DNA of 64,000 nt from SAR86 cluster bacterium (GTDB lineage: Bacteria > Pseudomonadota > Gammaproteobacteria > Magnimaribacterales > D2472). The notes under the pieces are model-generated. The model saw only the letters and a program-made list of their open reading frames with translations, made no database searches and had not been told where the DNA came from. The stretch is taken from assembly GCA_023703655.1 (NCBI GenBank), contig CP097973.1, positions 1,048,170 through 1,112,169 of the forward strand, read 5' to 3'. Both the position numbers and the translations under genes were made by a program. Within the stretch, counting starts at the first letter, position 1. Each line of letters opens with the position of its first letter. Positions 17,586-27,701 of the stretch are shown piece by piece.

Positions 17586-18652
17586 TTATTTCCTTGCCTG
17601 TCCATATGATATTTAGTTTCTAATATTTCAGACCACCACCATTCATTTTCGACATACCATTTTATTGTATCTTCCAATCCACTTTTAAAATCAATACTGG
17701 GTTTCCAATCAAAAGCATTCATGATTTTTGATGTATCGATAGCATAACGCTTATCATGTCCTGGTCTATCGCTAACAAAACTTATCAGTTCTCGGCTTGA
17801 ATTTAGATTATTAAGTTTTTTAGAGAAATTCTTGTCAATAAAATCACATATCATTTTAATTACATATATATTAGATAATTCGTTATTTCCTCCAATATTA
17901 TAGGTATCTCCACTTTGACCCAATTCGATAATGTTCAATATGCCATTAATATGATCACTTGTGTGCAACCAATCTCGAGTCTGTTTACCATCACCATAAA
18001 CAGGTAATTGTTCTCCCTTTAAAATATTTATAATTATGTGAGGTATTAATTTTTCTGGAAATTGATAAGGTCCGTAGTTATTTGAACAATTAGAAATTGT
18101 TATTGGCAAGCCATATGTCCTGTTAAGTGCCCTCAGCATATGATCAGAAGATGCTTTTGATGCAGCATAAGGTGAGCTTGGTTTGTAAGCTACAGTTTCA
18201 TTTGATGGGGGATCACTTTTTGGGATATCTCCATATACTTCATCAGTTGAAACATGATGGAATAAAAAATCTTTGTTGACATCTTTCCAATAGTCTTTTG
18301 CGACCAGTGCAAACCTTAAAGTTTGCATTACATTAGTTTCAAAGAAAACATTTGGAGAGTCAATAGATTTATCGACGTGAGATTCTGCAGCAAAATTAAT
18401 AATAATATCTGGCTCATATTTCAAAAAGACTTTTTTGACTTCATCAGTATTGCCAATTTCTAAATTAAGAAATTTATAATTTTTCTTGTTTTGAATTTGT
18501 TTTAATGAGGATAGGTTTCCAGAGTATGTAAGACTATCAATATTTATAACTAAATTATCTGATTCATTAACCAGGCTCCTCACCATAGAAGAACCAATGA
18601 ATCCAGCGCCACCAGTTATTAGAATAGTTTTTTGTTTATCAAGTAAAGTCAC
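17582..18652 (-). CDS. rfbB: dTDP-glucose 4,6-dehydratase
   Basis: A 356-residue extended SDR enzyme with the NAD motif TGGAGFIGSS, the HVSTDEVYGD strand holding catalytic Asp and Glu, and YAASK for the catalytic Tyr/Lys. It converts dTDP-glucose to dTDP-4-dehydro-6-deoxyglucose in the second step of the rhamnose pathway. The apparent start is GTG at 18652, 15 bp after the preceding GT4 gene. Length and motif spacing are normal for RmlB. Confidence 0.97.
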   Translation of the reverse strand: MTLLDKQKTILITGGAGFIGSSMVRSLVNESDNLVINIDSLTYSGNLSSLKQIQNKKNYKFLNLEIGNTDEVKKVFLKYEPDIIINFAAESHVDKSIDSPNVFFETNVMQTLRFALVAKDYWKDVNKDFLFHHVSTDEVYGDIPKSDPPSNETVAYKPSSPYAASKASSDHMLRALNRTYGLPITISNCSNNYGPYQFPEKLIPHIIINILKGEQLPVYGDGKQTRDWLHTSDHINGILNIIELGQSGDTYNIGGNNELSNIYVIKMICDFIDKNFSKKLNNLNSSRELISFVSDRPGHDKRYAIDTSKIMNAFDWKPSIDFKSGLEDTIKWYVENEWWWSEILETKYHMDRQGNK

Positions 18653-18667
18653 TGCAACTTTTAGACA

Positions 18668-19771
18668 TTATACCAATGATAGAAGTTCATCAATCACAAT
18701 CTTTTCTTCGAAGTTTTTGCAAACTAATTCCCTAGATTTTTTTACAAACTGCATCTTAACATCATCGCTTAAGTTAATCATTTTTATCATCGCATCATAT
18801 AATGAATTCACGGAGATAGGTTCGCATAATAATCCATTATCATTATCAGTAATTAATTCTCTACAACCAGGCACATTAGTTGCAATGATAGGTACTTCCA
18901 TAGCCATTGCTTCAAGTATTGATCTTGGTAATCCTTCTCTGTATGAGGGCAGAACAAAGTAGTTCGCTCTAGATAAGAAGTCACGAACATCTTTTTGTTG
19001 TCCATATAAGGTTATATTTCTATTTTTACATAACTTCTCTACTTCACCCTGACTTAGGCTACTTGGATTTAATGAATCTACTGAACCAACTATATCTAGT
19101 TTTGCATTTGGGAAATCATCCTGTAATTTATTGAATGCATGAATTAATTCTAGGAAGCCCTTATCTTTAATTATTCTTCCAACAAAAATAAATCTACATG
19201 ATTCACCTTTAACATTCTTATACTTTGGATGAAAAAATTGACTATCCACACCAGAGCCTGGCAACAAGGAAACGCTTGATGCATTTACTAATCCGTTATC
19301 TCTAAGGTATTTAAGGTCATCATTATTTTGGCAAAAAGTATGATGAGGAATATTTTTAATTAATTTATAAAGCAAAAAAATAATAATTTTTGTTACTCCA
19401 GGTCTTAACATTGCACTGCCAAGACCTGTTATGTTGTTAACTACCTTCTTACCGGTGAAGAATCCAGCTAATGAGCCATAAATATTATTTTTTATAGTAA
19501 AGTTAAATATAACTTTTGGGTCTAATCTTAAAAAGATCCAAAAAAAATTTACAAAAATTTTGAGTTCATTAAATGGATTTTTTGAAGACTTCTTATAGTT
19601 TATTGGTAAGAATTTAGTGCAAATTGCAGACAGCTCCTCAGAAGATTCATCGGCAGGAGCTAAACAATAGACCTCATAACCTTTCAAAATTAGAGCTTTA
19701 ATACTATTTTGCCTAAAGTTAAGTAAGTATCTGCATGAATTTGCATTCAGTATTATTTTGTTGTTTTTCAT
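18668..19771 (-). CDS. Family 4 glycosyltransferase
   Basis: A 367-residue GT-B protein. Its C-terminal half has RIIKDKGFLELIHAF and PSYREGLPRSILEAMAMEVP, the standard GT4 donor-site signature. The N-terminal half contains a FNFTIKNNIYGSL segment resembling bacterial capsular transferases such as WbaV/CapM-like enzymes. It should add an internal sugar of the repeat unit in the cytoplasm. Its ATG overlaps the stop of the wzy-like remnant by 4 bp. Confidence 0.85.
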   Translation of the reverse strand: MKNNKIILNANSCRYLLNFRQNSIKALILKGYEVYCLAPADESSEELSAICTKFLPINYKKSSKNPFNELKIFVNFFWIFLRLDPKVIFNFTIKNNIYGSLAGFFTGKKVVNNITGLGSAMLRPGVTKIIIFLLYKLIKNIPHHTFCQNNDDLKYLRDNGLVNASSVSLLPGSGVDSQFFHPKYKNVKGESCRFIFVGRIIKDKGFLELIHAFNKLQDDFPNAKLDIVGSVDSLNPSSLSQGEVEKLCKNRNITLYGQQKDVRDFLSRANYFVLPSYREGLPRSILEAMAMEVPIIATNVPGCRELITDNDNGLLCEPISVNSLYDAMIKMINLSDDVKMQFVKKSRELVCKNFEEKIVIDELLSLV

Positions 19772-20484
19772 ATGCCTAAGAATAGAAAATTGCTATATGG
19801 TGTCCAAAAAACTGAAAATGTAGCAAAATTCAACCATACAAATAAAACTAGTGCATAGTACCCAATTATTCCTAAAACTATTAAATGATTAATTTCCCCT
19901 TTTTTGTAAAAAATTTCAGGCATATATGAAAATATTATCATTTGAATTGGCAAAAAATATAATGCCAATCTGTCTATAGCAGTTGATGCTGAAGTAATGA
20001 ATAACAAAACAAATAACAAAATTGATATTCTTGCAAACCATTTCCAAAGTCTTAATTGAAAACTATTTAAAGAAAATCTATGTGGCCATATTAAAAAAAT
20101 TAGAGATGGCAAAAGTAACATTGATACCCTGATAAGTGCACCTTCAGATTGATATTCGTCAAGGACATAATATTGAAATAAAAGTGAAAAAGATTCAGAT
20201 AAAAAACTTACATAACCGATATATAAAAGAATTATTAATGCTATGGAAATGATAAAGCGGTTTTTAGATGATGCCAAAAATGCTAATCCAAATAGTAAGA
20301 GTGCTGTCTTGTGAAATAAGGCAGCTAGCATAAGCAGAATAAAAAAATAAAAAAAACGTTGTTTCGTTAACATTATGACAGCTATCATTGATATACCAAT
20401 TGCAACAGATTGCCTTGTATACCCCATGGCTACAACTGTTATTAAATATGGAAAAGAAACACATAGTGCCAAAAAAAGTATGAT
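19768..20484 (-). pseudogene. N-terminally truncated Wzy/EpsG-type polysaccharide polymerase
   Basis: The readable frame gives about 234-238 residues of a polytopic membrane protein with roughly six or seven spans. It includes VVAMGYTRQSVAIG, a conserved block that in EpsG-family polymerases normally lies about 100-130 residues from the N-terminus. Here that block appears by residue ~18-22. The frame opens directly after the TAG that ends the upstream GT4 gene, and the only start is TTG at 20472 without a visible ribosome-binding site. The N-terminal third is therefore absent, as if a deletion had joined the GT4 stop to the middle of wzy. It may be dead, or function in shortened form. A sequence-assembly join is an alternative. 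Confidence 0.65.
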
Positions 20485-21621
20485 CTAACTATCATTTTGA
20501 AGAAGATCCCTATAAACATCATTATAATCAACTGCAAGAGAGTTATAATAAAAAGCAGATGCTCTAGATTTCCCATATTGAACAATCTTTAATTTTTTTT
20601 GCGCAGAATTTTGGATACACCAAATTTTATCGACTATATCTTCTGGCGAGAGAGGATCAAAATATAAAAGTTGGTTTTCTGTTATTTCTTTAAAAACATT
20701 AATGTTGCTAGTAATGATAGGACATTCATTCTGAAAAGATTCTAAAATTGGAATGCCAAACCCTTCATACAACGAGGGGAATACAAACAATTCAGCAGCT
20801 GAATACAAAGAAAATAGTTCAGAGTCACCGATCCCGGATAAAATAGTAACACTATCATCTATAGATAATTCTTTTATTTTCTGTTTAATTCTCTCTAAAT
20901 CACCATTGTCATTACCAACTATTACAAGTGACAAAGAGGAATCATGCTTTTTATGATAAAGTTGTATAGCTTCCAAAAGGGTTGCATAATTCTTTCTTTT
21001 TTCAAAATGTCCAACCGTTAAAATAAAAGGATTTTTAATATTGTGTTGCTTGAGAATAGGTTTGTACTCATTATGCGCATCTTTATTAATATTTTGATCT
21101 ATGCCATTGTAAATAACCGTTATCTGAGTTTCAGGAAATATTTCTAAAATCTCGGCCTTCATGGAGTCTGATACTGTTATTACACTATCTGCTTGTCTTA
21201 TTGCTCTTTTATGGATAACGAACTTTATAAATTTAAACCACGAAAATTCTCTAATATGTCTGACATCATGAATTGTAAGTAATGTCATGCCATTAGGATT
21301 CTTTACTAATGGCAGGTGAAAAGATTCAAAAATATCAAACTTCATTCTTCTAAGCTCAAAAAACCAATAAAAAAGACCAAATAGAAATCTTTGAAGAGGA
21401 TAAATACTTTTTAGAGGCGTTTCCTTAAAACACACATTTTGTTGATTTGAAAAATGTTTGCTCAAGTTGCAATCAATTGGCATGTACACTACAAAATTTA
21501 TGTCATGATTTGCATTAAATATATTTCGAAAAAAACCTACAAATCTATTTTTTGCCCCAGATGGTCTATCGCTAAAACAGGTAGCATTAATCCCAATTAA
21601 TTTTTTGCTACGCTCAACCAT
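20485..21621 (-). CDS. Family 4 glycosyltransferase
   Basis: A 378-residue GT4 enzyme. It has IHDVRHIREFSWFKF and DSVITVSDSMKAEIL in the acceptor domain, TVGHFEKRKNYATLLEAI at the domain boundary and PSLYEGFGIPILESF as donor signature, the pattern of mannosyltransferase-like WbaZ/MtfB relatives. It acts at the cytoplasmic membrane face. Its start shares a base with the stop of the preceding GT4 gene (TAATG). The TAG stop is immediately followed, in the same reading frame, by the truncated polymerase sequence. Confidence 0.87.
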   Translation of the reverse strand: MVERSKKLIGINATCFSDRPSGAKNRFVGFFRNIFNANHDINFVVYMPIDCNLSKHFSNQQNVCFKETPLKSIYPLQRFLFGLFYWFFELRRMKFDIFESFHLPLVKNPNGMTLLTIHDVRHIREFSWFKFIKFVIHKRAIRQADSVITVSDSMKAEILEIFPETQITVIYNGIDQNINKDAHNEYKPILKQHNIKNPFILTVGHFEKRKNYATLLEAIQLYHKKHDSSLSLVIVGNDNGDLERIKQKIKELSIDDSVTILSGIGDSELFSLYSAAELFVFPSLYEGFGIPILESFQNECPIITSNINVFKEITENQLLYFDPLSPEDIVDKIWCIQNSAQKKLKIVQYGKSRASAFYYNSLAVDYNDVYRDLLQNDS

Positions 21622-22712
21622 TATGACCTTATTCCTAAGGCATCAAAATGCTTTTTAAGTACAGAACCTTCGCTAAATAGTTTAACTCGCTCATTAAGTT
21701 TTTCATCAGATATTCTGCGGTCTAAGGCACTAGCTATTGCTTCAGAGAGGCTCTTTGCACATTTTGGCTGTGCCAGGTATCCATAATCATTATTTAAGAT
21801 TATTTCATTTGGACCAGTTTCACAATCAAAGCTTACTGGAGTGCATCCACACATCATAGCCTCTACAAGTACATTTGGCATGCCCTCTACCCTTGAAGAC
21901 AATATAAAAATATCAGATGCTTTAAAGTATTTTAATGTATTATTTACCCTTCCCTTTAGAGTAATAACATTTTCCAATTCATACTCTTTAATCATACTAG
22001 TCAATAGATCCCTATCAGGTCCATCACCTAAAATAAAGAGCTTAAATTCATAAGAGCTTGACAGGATCTTCACGGCCTCAATCAAAAGGTCAAAACCCTT
22101 CCAATGAGCTAAAGTCCCTGCAGCAATCAGTATTGGTAAATCTCTAATATTAAAATCTGGATCATCAATTGGTTCATTTATTAAGTTCTTTGAAAGCACC
22201 GGATCAATAATATTATATATAGGTTGATGCCTTGAATTTTTGAATATTTTTTTATATTGCTCAACCATACCACGTGAAACACAACTTGAAACATCTGCCC
22301 TATTTTGAAGCAGTGAATATAGTATTTTTAGTATCCATCTCTTTGACAGAATCTTGTTAGAGAAAGTATCGTATGGTGTTACTCTTGAGGAGCATGATAA
22401 TTTTGCTTTAGATTGAGCTAATGCACGTGAAATTATCACAAGAATATTTAAATGATCTTCTGCTGAAAAAACGATATCTGGTTTAGATTGAAAAAAATAT
22501 CTGGTTATGTGCCAAAGCATATTTCTAACCTTCATTGTTTGAAAATTGATGAGGTTGATGTTATCCAATTTTGGTAAATCTTTGGTATTAGGGATATTGC
22601 CGATTAATAAATCGACCTCGTGACCTCTATTTGAAAGTGATTGTGCTAACCTTATTTGAGCAAGTGGCACTCCAGAAAATGCAAACCTAGGTGTAATTAC
22701 AGCTATCTTCAT
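21621..22712 (-). CDS. Family 4 glycosyltransferase (PglJ/PglH-like group)
   Basis: A 363-residue GT4 protein with ITPRFAFSGVPLAQIRLAQSL at the N-terminus, AAGTLAHWKGFDLLIEAV and then SSRVEGMPNVLVEAM with a DCETGPNEII tail. The form in which a conserved GP follows the donor loop is typical of the group containing PglJ/PglH and amylovoran enzymes, which often transfer N-acetylated hexosamines. That would fit a locus making UDP-HexNAc derivatives, but the donor is not proved. The gene follows its upstream neighbour after 2 bp. Confidence 0.87.
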   Translation of the reverse strand: MKIAVITPRFAFSGVPLAQIRLAQSLSNRGHEVDLLIGNIPNTKDLPKLDNINLINFQTMKVRNMLWHITRYFFQSKPDIVFSAEDHLNILVIISRALAQSKAKLSCSSRVTPYDTFSNKILSKRWILKILYSLLQNRADVSSCVSRGMVEQYKKIFKNSRHQPIYNIIDPVLSKNLINEPIDDPDFNIRDLPILIAAGTLAHWKGFDLLIEAVKILSSSYEFKLFILGDGPDRDLLTSMIKEYELENVITLKGRVNNTLKYFKASDIFILSSRVEGMPNVLVEAMMCGCTPVSFDCETGPNEIILNNDYGYLAQPKCAKSLSEAIASALDRRISDEKLNERVKLFSEGSVLKKHFDALGIRS

Positions 22713-22714
22713 TT

Positions 22715-23800
22715 CTAGTCTATTAAAGATGCAACTTTACTCTCAAATGCGGACAAAGAAAAATTGTCTAAAAAAACCTTTTTTAACATAAGCGCTTGAT
22801 CGTCAGATATTGATAAATTAGTGTTGTTTAAAACATCTATAAATTCCTCCGACGAATTACATTCCCATCCAATCTTGCTTAAAAAGTTTTCGTAACCCAT
22901 AAATGCTTCTTTAGTACCTATAATTTTTTTTCCAAATGATAATGATTCAGCAATCTTTGTTTTCATGCCAGAACCAGAAAATATTGGCGCAACAGTTACA
23001 ATTGCATTTTCATACCAATTAGCTAAAGAATCTTGTTGGCCATAAACTTTTACAGATTTGCTTATTTCAAGCTGGTTTTTATAAATATCCATGTTCTTTC
23101 CAACAACAACAAGATCATATTCAATCTTTTTTAATACATTTTTAATAAACCAACTAATGCCTTCAAAATTTCCAAAAAATTGACCACCAACAAATAAAAG
23201 ATATTTGCCATTAGATTGATTGCTTATTTCATCACTGTAGTGATCAATATTTAATGATAGTGGTATTATATGTGTCGCTGGTTTACCAAACCATTTATTT
23301 AAAACTTTTGAATCTCTCTCATTTAGGCATACTCTTTTATCTGAAAATTTAGTTGCTAAGCGCTCAGCTCTGTAAATTGTGACAAGAACCGCAAGTGACT
23401 TGAGCTTAAAGTCATTTTTAAACTTTTGTAAAAAGAATTCAGTTTCAACGTTGTGATAAAAAAATATAATTTGGATATTTTGGTATTTATTCTTTAGAAA
23501 TTTTGAAATAAGCCCGTAATTTGATCCATCAATAACTACTAAATTAATATTATCTTTTTCAATAATATTTTTTATTTCAAGTAATTTTTTAGATGTTATA
23601 CCGTCAATATGCCCATGAAAAAAGTTTGAAATTTTTTTTATAAAAGATAATTTCTTGTTGCGCATTTGGTATAAGGTAAATTGATATTTATTTTTATTGC
23701 ATACACAACTTATTGTGTGGAATATATTTTTATTTAACTTTTCTCTACCTCCTTTTGGATCATCTATCAATTCTTTAGTTATAAGAAGTATTTTTTTCAA
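22715..23800 (-). CDS. GT4-like glycosyltransferase
   Basis: A 361-residue GT-B-like protein. It begins KKILLITKELIDDPKGGREK and has LLFVGGQFFGNFEGISWFI at the start of the donor domain. It ends with a variant donor signature, PIFSGSGMKTKIAESLSFGK. Such GSGMKTK variants are a recognised branch of GT4-like transferases in capsule loci. The start codon is TTG at 23800, 3 bp after fcl. Substrate unknown. Confidence 0.8.
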   Translation of the reverse strand: MKKILLITKELIDDPKGGREKLNKNIFHTISCVCNKNKYQFTLYQMRNKKLSFIKKISNFFHGHIDGITSKKLLEIKNIIEKDNINLVVIDGSNYGLISKFLKNKYQNIQIIFFYHNVETEFFLQKFKNDFKLKSLAVLVTIYRAERLATKFSDKRVCLNERDSKVLNKWFGKPATHIIPLSLNIDHYSDEISNQSNGKYLLFVGGQFFGNFEGISWFIKNVLKKIEYDLVVVGKNMDIYKNQLEISKSVKVYGQQDSLANWYENAIVTVAPIFSGSGMKTKIAESLSFGKKIIGTKEAFMGYENFLSKIGWECNSSEEFIDVLNNTNLSISDDQALMLKKVFLDNFSLSAFESKVASLID

Positions 23801-23803
23801 AAT

Positions 23804-24778
23804 TTAGTGTCTTAAGTTAGGAAAATTATTACAGTACCATAGGTAAGCATCATCTAATCCATCAATGAGCTCAATCTTAGGTTTCCATCCAATTGAGTTA
23901 ATTATTCTGCTACATAGTGTCTTTCTCATAACACCCTCAGGATAGCTATCATCAAAAACTATTTCTCCATCATAGCCAGAAATTTTTTTGAGTAGCACGC
24001 ACAAGTCATGAATACTTATTTCTTCAAATGAGCCAACATTTAAATGAGTTACATTGTTATCACTTAAGAGATTAGTATAGTCCGATTGATCAAGACTAAT
24101 TATCTTGAATGAAGCAGAAACTAAATCGTCTATATGCAAAAATTCTCTAACTGCATTTCCACTTCCCCAAATTTTAATTTCTTTTCTTGAGTCTTTTACA
24201 GCCATATAAAATTTACTTATTAGGGCTGGGATTACATGAGAGTTATTTTTTTCATAATTATCGTTTATTCCATAAAGATTTGTTGGCATTAGCACTCTAA
24301 AATCACAACCATATTGTTCAGCATATTTATTACATTGAGTTATTCCAGCTATCTTTGAAACTGAATATGCATAATTTGATTGCTCAAGTTCCCCTTTCAT
24401 TAAGCTAGATTCCTGGATTGGTACCGGTGCATCTTTAGGATAAATACATGAGGATCCAAAAAACAAAAGCTTTGAGACATTAAATTGCCTTGCTGCTTCA
24501 AAAACATTTGAGTTAATAGATAGATTCTTATTAATAAAATCTGCAGGAAAATCAATATTTGCCTTTATGCCTCCAACTTTTGCAGCAGCATGAAAAATTA
24601 TTTCGATATTATTTTTTTCAAAATAATTTAAAACTTCATTTTGATTTTCGAGATTTAATTCACTTCTACTTGGCGTAAGTAATTTATGTTTACCTAAAGT
24701 CGGAGAACATTTAATATTTCTGCAAATTGCTGAACCGAGCATGCCTGAAGATCCAGTGACTAATACTGATGATGACAT
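23804..24778 (-). CDS. fcl: GDP-L-fucose synthase
   Basis: A 324-residue extended SDR with VLVTGSSGMLGSAI (NADP-binding), FFGSSCIYP, and NYAYSVSKIAG containing the catalytic YxxxK. These are the Fcl/WcaG signatures. It epimerises and reduces GDP-4-dehydro-6-deoxymannose to GDP-L-fucose. It directly follows gmd with 3 bp between, as in most fucose loci, so fucose (or a derivative) is a likely component of the polymer. Confidence 0.93.
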   Translation of the reverse strand: MSSSVLVTGSSGMLGSAICRNIKCSPTLGKHKLLTPSRSELNLENQNEVLNYFEKNNIEIIFHAAAKVGGIKANIDFPADFINKNLSINSNVFEAARQFNVSKLLFFGSSCIYPKDAPVPIQESSLMKGELEQSNYAYSVSKIAGITQCNKYAEQYGCDFRVLMPTNLYGINDNYEKNNSHVIPALISKFYMAVKDSRKEIKIWGSGNAVREFLHIDDLVSASFKIISLDQSDYTNLLSDNNVTHLNVGSFEEISIHDLCVLLKKISGYDGEIVFDDSYPEGVMRKTLCSRIINSIGWKPKIELIDGLDDAYLWYCNNFPNLRH

Positions 24779-24781
24779 GTG

Positions 24782-25888
24782 TTAGTTTTCCTTGTCTCGA
24801 TGCTTTTCAAATATGGACTCTAACTGAGCCTCATGAATATCATGCTCTATCATTTCTTTGATTAGCTCTTTGAAGGAAATTTCAGGTTTCCAACCAAGAA
24901 TATCTTTAGCTTTTTTGAAATCACCCTGTAATGAATCGGTTTCGGTTGGCCGTAAATATTTTTTATCAACCTTAACTATGATGTCTCCTTTCTCTATAAA
25001 TTTATTATTTTTTGGTGGCCTCAAAACAGTTGCAATTTCTTTATTATCGGAACCAGAAAATTTAATTTCAATCCCAATAATATTGCATGCTGTTTTAATA
25101 AGTTCTCTTACAGAATATTGCTTACCTGTTGCAATAATAAAATCATCAGGTTCCTTTTGTTGTAGCATTAACCATTGCATTCTCACAAAATCTTTTGCGT
25201 GACCCCAATCTCTCTTTGAGTCTAAGTTTCCAACATAAAGACATTGCTCTATCCCCAAAGAGATATTAACAAGTGTTCTTGTTACTTTCCTAGTGATAAA
25301 AGTTTTTCCTCTACGTGGCGACTCATGATTGAACAAGATTCCATTGCATGCATACATCCCATATGCTTCTCTATAATTTATAGTGATCCAATATGAAAAC
25401 AATTTTGAAATCGCATAGGGAGATCTAGGATAAAATCTAGATTTTTCTGATTGGGGAAAATCTTCAGAATTTCCGAAAATTTCTGAGGTTGATGCTTGGT
25501 AAAACTTTACTTTTTTTTCTAAGTTAAGCGATTTTATCGATTCTAAAATTCTCAGTGTACCAAGAGCATTCACATCTGAGCTGTAGACCGGTTGCTCAAA
25601 ACTTACACCAACATGAGATTGAGCACCCAGATTATAAATTTCATGTGGTTGCACATGATTAATAATATTTGATAAGGAAGATGAATCTAGAAGATCTCCG
25701 TAGTGAAGAAATAATTTTTTATTTTCAGAAAATGGTCCCTGATAAATATGTTCTAGCCTGCTAGTGTTAAAGTTCGAACTTCTCCTAATTATTCCATGAA
25801 CCTCATAACCTTTACTCAAAAGAAACTCGGCAAGATAGGATCCATCTTGTCCCGTTATTCCAGTAATTATGGCTTTTTTTGATTTCAT
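24782..25888 (-). CDS. gmd: GDP-mannose 4,6-dehydratase
   Basis: The 368-residue sequence has [34 protein letters not shown], the catalytic TSEIFG and YAISK, and FNHESPRRG, all highly diagnostic of Gmd. It makes GDP-4-dehydro-6-deoxy-D-mannose, the substrate for Fcl next door. GDP-mannose itself must come from genes outside the window, as no manC/manB is present here. The gene follows the ABC exporter by 12 bp. Confidence 0.97.
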   Translation of the reverse strand: MKSKKAIITGITGQDGSYLAEFLLSKGYEVHGIIRRSSNFNTSRLEHIYQGPFSENKKLFLHYGDLLDSSSLSNIINHVQPHEIYNLGAQSHVGVSFEQPVYSSDVNALGTLRILESIKSLNLEKKVKFYQASTSEIFGNSEDFPQSEKSRFYPRSPYAISKLFSYWITINYREAYGMYACNGILFNHESPRRGKTFITRKVTRTLVNISLGIEQCLYVGNLDSKRDWGHAKDFVRMQWLMLQQKEPDDFIIATGKQYSVRELIKTACNIIGIEIKFSGSDNKEIATVLRPPKNNKFIEKGDIIVKVDKKYLRPTETDSLQGDFKKAKDILGWKPEISFKELIKEMIEHDIHEAQLESIFEKHRDKEN

Positions 25889-25900
25889 CGTTAAAAAGTA

Positions 25901-27694
25901 TTATGAAATTTTAGATAAACTTTGGAATTTGGCATTTGTGCTAATAAGTTCATCATAACTTCCACTATCAACGATTTTTCCACTTTCGATAAAATAAATC
26001 ATATCGCATTCTTTTATAGTATTAAGTCTATGAGCAATTATTATAACTGTAATGTCAGAGGCAATCTTGTGAATTGATTGCATGATCTTTTGCTCTGTCA
26101 ATCCATCCAATGCACTTGTAGCTTCGTCTAGAACTAGTATTTTGGGTTTTCTATACAATGCTCTAGCTATTGCTATTCTTTGGCGTTGTCCTCCTGAAAG
26201 TTGTACCCCCTTTTCTCCCACCATTGTTTCAAGGCCATCTGGTAGGGAGTTAATAAGATCTTGTAACTGTGATTGATCAATACAATTATTTATTTTCATT
26301 TCGTCAATGTCAGCATCATCTAGACCAAAAGCAATATTATTTTTAATTGTATTGTCTGATAAGAATATTGTTTGCGGGACATAACCAACCCTAGATTGCA
26401 ATAAATACGTATTGTTTTTTGAAATTGTATTTTCTCCCAAAACTAAGCTGCCTGAATTTGGAATAAGAAGACCAAGGATTATATCTATTAGAGTAGATTT
26501 TCCAGAGCCGGATGGCCCTGCAAAACCAATCAAACTATTTTCAGGAATTTCTAAAGACATATTACTTATTACAGGAGAGCCTTTATTTGGGTAACTAAAG
26601 GTAACATCATTTAGTCTGATAGAATACGATAGATCTTGATTATTTTGTCTAGATGATTGATTCATAATTATATTTGAGTTGAAAGTTCTTAAATCTTTAC
26701 TAATGCTATCTATTGCTGATTGAGAAAATTTTATACCAGATAGGTAAAAGTAAATCTGCTGAAATGCAGGTATAAGCTTGTAGCTTGCCATTGCAAACAT
26801 AGATAGTGTTGGCACTATTAATGCAAAATTTTCTTTTGAAGCAATCATTAGAAATAAAATTAAAAGCACCATAGTTCCAAATGCCAATAGCTCAATCCAA
26901 TACTTAGGAATATCACTTAAAGTCTGCTGCGTGCCTACAGCATGCCCATAAATCAGACTAGAATTCCTAAAACGAGATTTAAATTGTTCTGCTCTGTTCA
27001 TTAATAAAATATCCTTAACTCCACCAAAACCCTCATTCATAGTTTTAATTCTAATATTTTGATGTTCAGTTAGCTTTTGGCCATTTAATCCAAGTTTATA
27101 TTTCACAGATGAAAAGATTATGAAATAAACTAATCCAAATATAGTAAAGCCAACTAAGGTAACTAAAAAATCTACTGACAAAAGAAATATAATAATTGAG
27201 AGTGATATTACAATTTTCGCGTTCATAATGAGAGCTGGCACAACAATCCCGGTCGTAACCCTGGAGCACTCTCCAGCAATGTTTGTAATGAGCTTACTAC
27301 TATTATTCTGAGTGTGGAAAAGCCAGTTTGTGGATAAATAGTAATCGAATAGGTTTGATGATATTTCTGCCCCAATTCTTTGAGCGAAATGATAAATATA
27401 CCTTAAGGATAATGTTGCAACTATTGCAGATACAAAGAGTATACCAACTACCAAGCTCCCCATTAATATTAAAAAATTGTCTCTCGAAGTTGAATTTGTA
27501 ATGACATACAAATTTCTAAAAATTTCTTGATCTATAGTTTCAGGGTTTGATACAAGTGCCATGAAAGGTCCTATCGTTGCAATACCTGCAACTTCTGTAA
27601 AAGCAGTAATAATTACAATTATCTGAATCTTCAAAATCCCAACTTTTTGATGTCGCTCTAAAACTTTAAAAACATCCGAGAATAGCTTAAACAT
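25901..27694 (-). CDS. ABC exporter, MsbA/PglK-like (putative lipid-linked oligosaccharide flippase)
   Basis: A 597-residue half-transporter. The N-terminal membrane domain (about residues 1-330) has five to six spans. The nucleotide-binding domain has Walker A GPSGSGKSTLID, the LSGGQRQRIAIARAL signature and Walker B ILVLDEATSALD. It would act as a homodimer. Its position among repeat-unit genes, and the absence of a recognisable Wzx, suggest it flips the lipid-linked repeat unit as PglK does in Campylobacter; lipid or protein export is the alternative. It is 7 bp downstream of the epimerase gene. Confidence 0.85.
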   Translation of the reverse strand: MFKLFSDVFKVLERHQKVGILKIQIIVIITAFTEVAGIATIGPFMALVSNPETIDQEIFRNLYVITNSTSRDNFLILMGSLVVGILFVSAIVATLSLRYIYHFAQRIGAEISSNLFDYYLSTNWLFHTQNNSSKLITNIAGECSRVTTGIVVPALIMNAKIVISLSIIIFLLSVDFLVTLVGFTIFGLVYFIIFSSVKYKLGLNGQKLTEHQNIRIKTMNEGFGGVKDILLMNRAEQFKSRFRNSSLIYGHAVGTQQTLSDIPKYWIELLAFGTMVLLILFLMIASKENFALIVPTLSMFAMASYKLIPAFQQIYFYLSGIKFSQSAIDSISKDLRTFNSNIIMNQSSRQNNQDLSYSIRLNDVTFSYPNKGSPVISNMSLEIPENSLIGFAGPSGSGKSTLIDIILGLLIPNSGSLVLGENTISKNNTYLLQSRVGYVPQTIFLSDNTIKNNIAFGLDDADIDEMKINNCIDQSQLQDLINSLPDGLETMVGEKGVQLSGGQRQRIAIARALYRKPKILVLDEATSALDGLTEQKIMQSIHKIASDITVIIIAHRLNTIKECDMIYFIESGKIVDSGSYDELISTNAKFQSLSKIS

Positions 27695-27701
27695 TTTTCA
27701 T

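Noticed and set aside
18597..18962. A 121-codon plus-strand open frame spanning the rfbB/GT4 junction
   Set aside because: Antisense to the ends of two confident genes; composition is that of a shadow frame.
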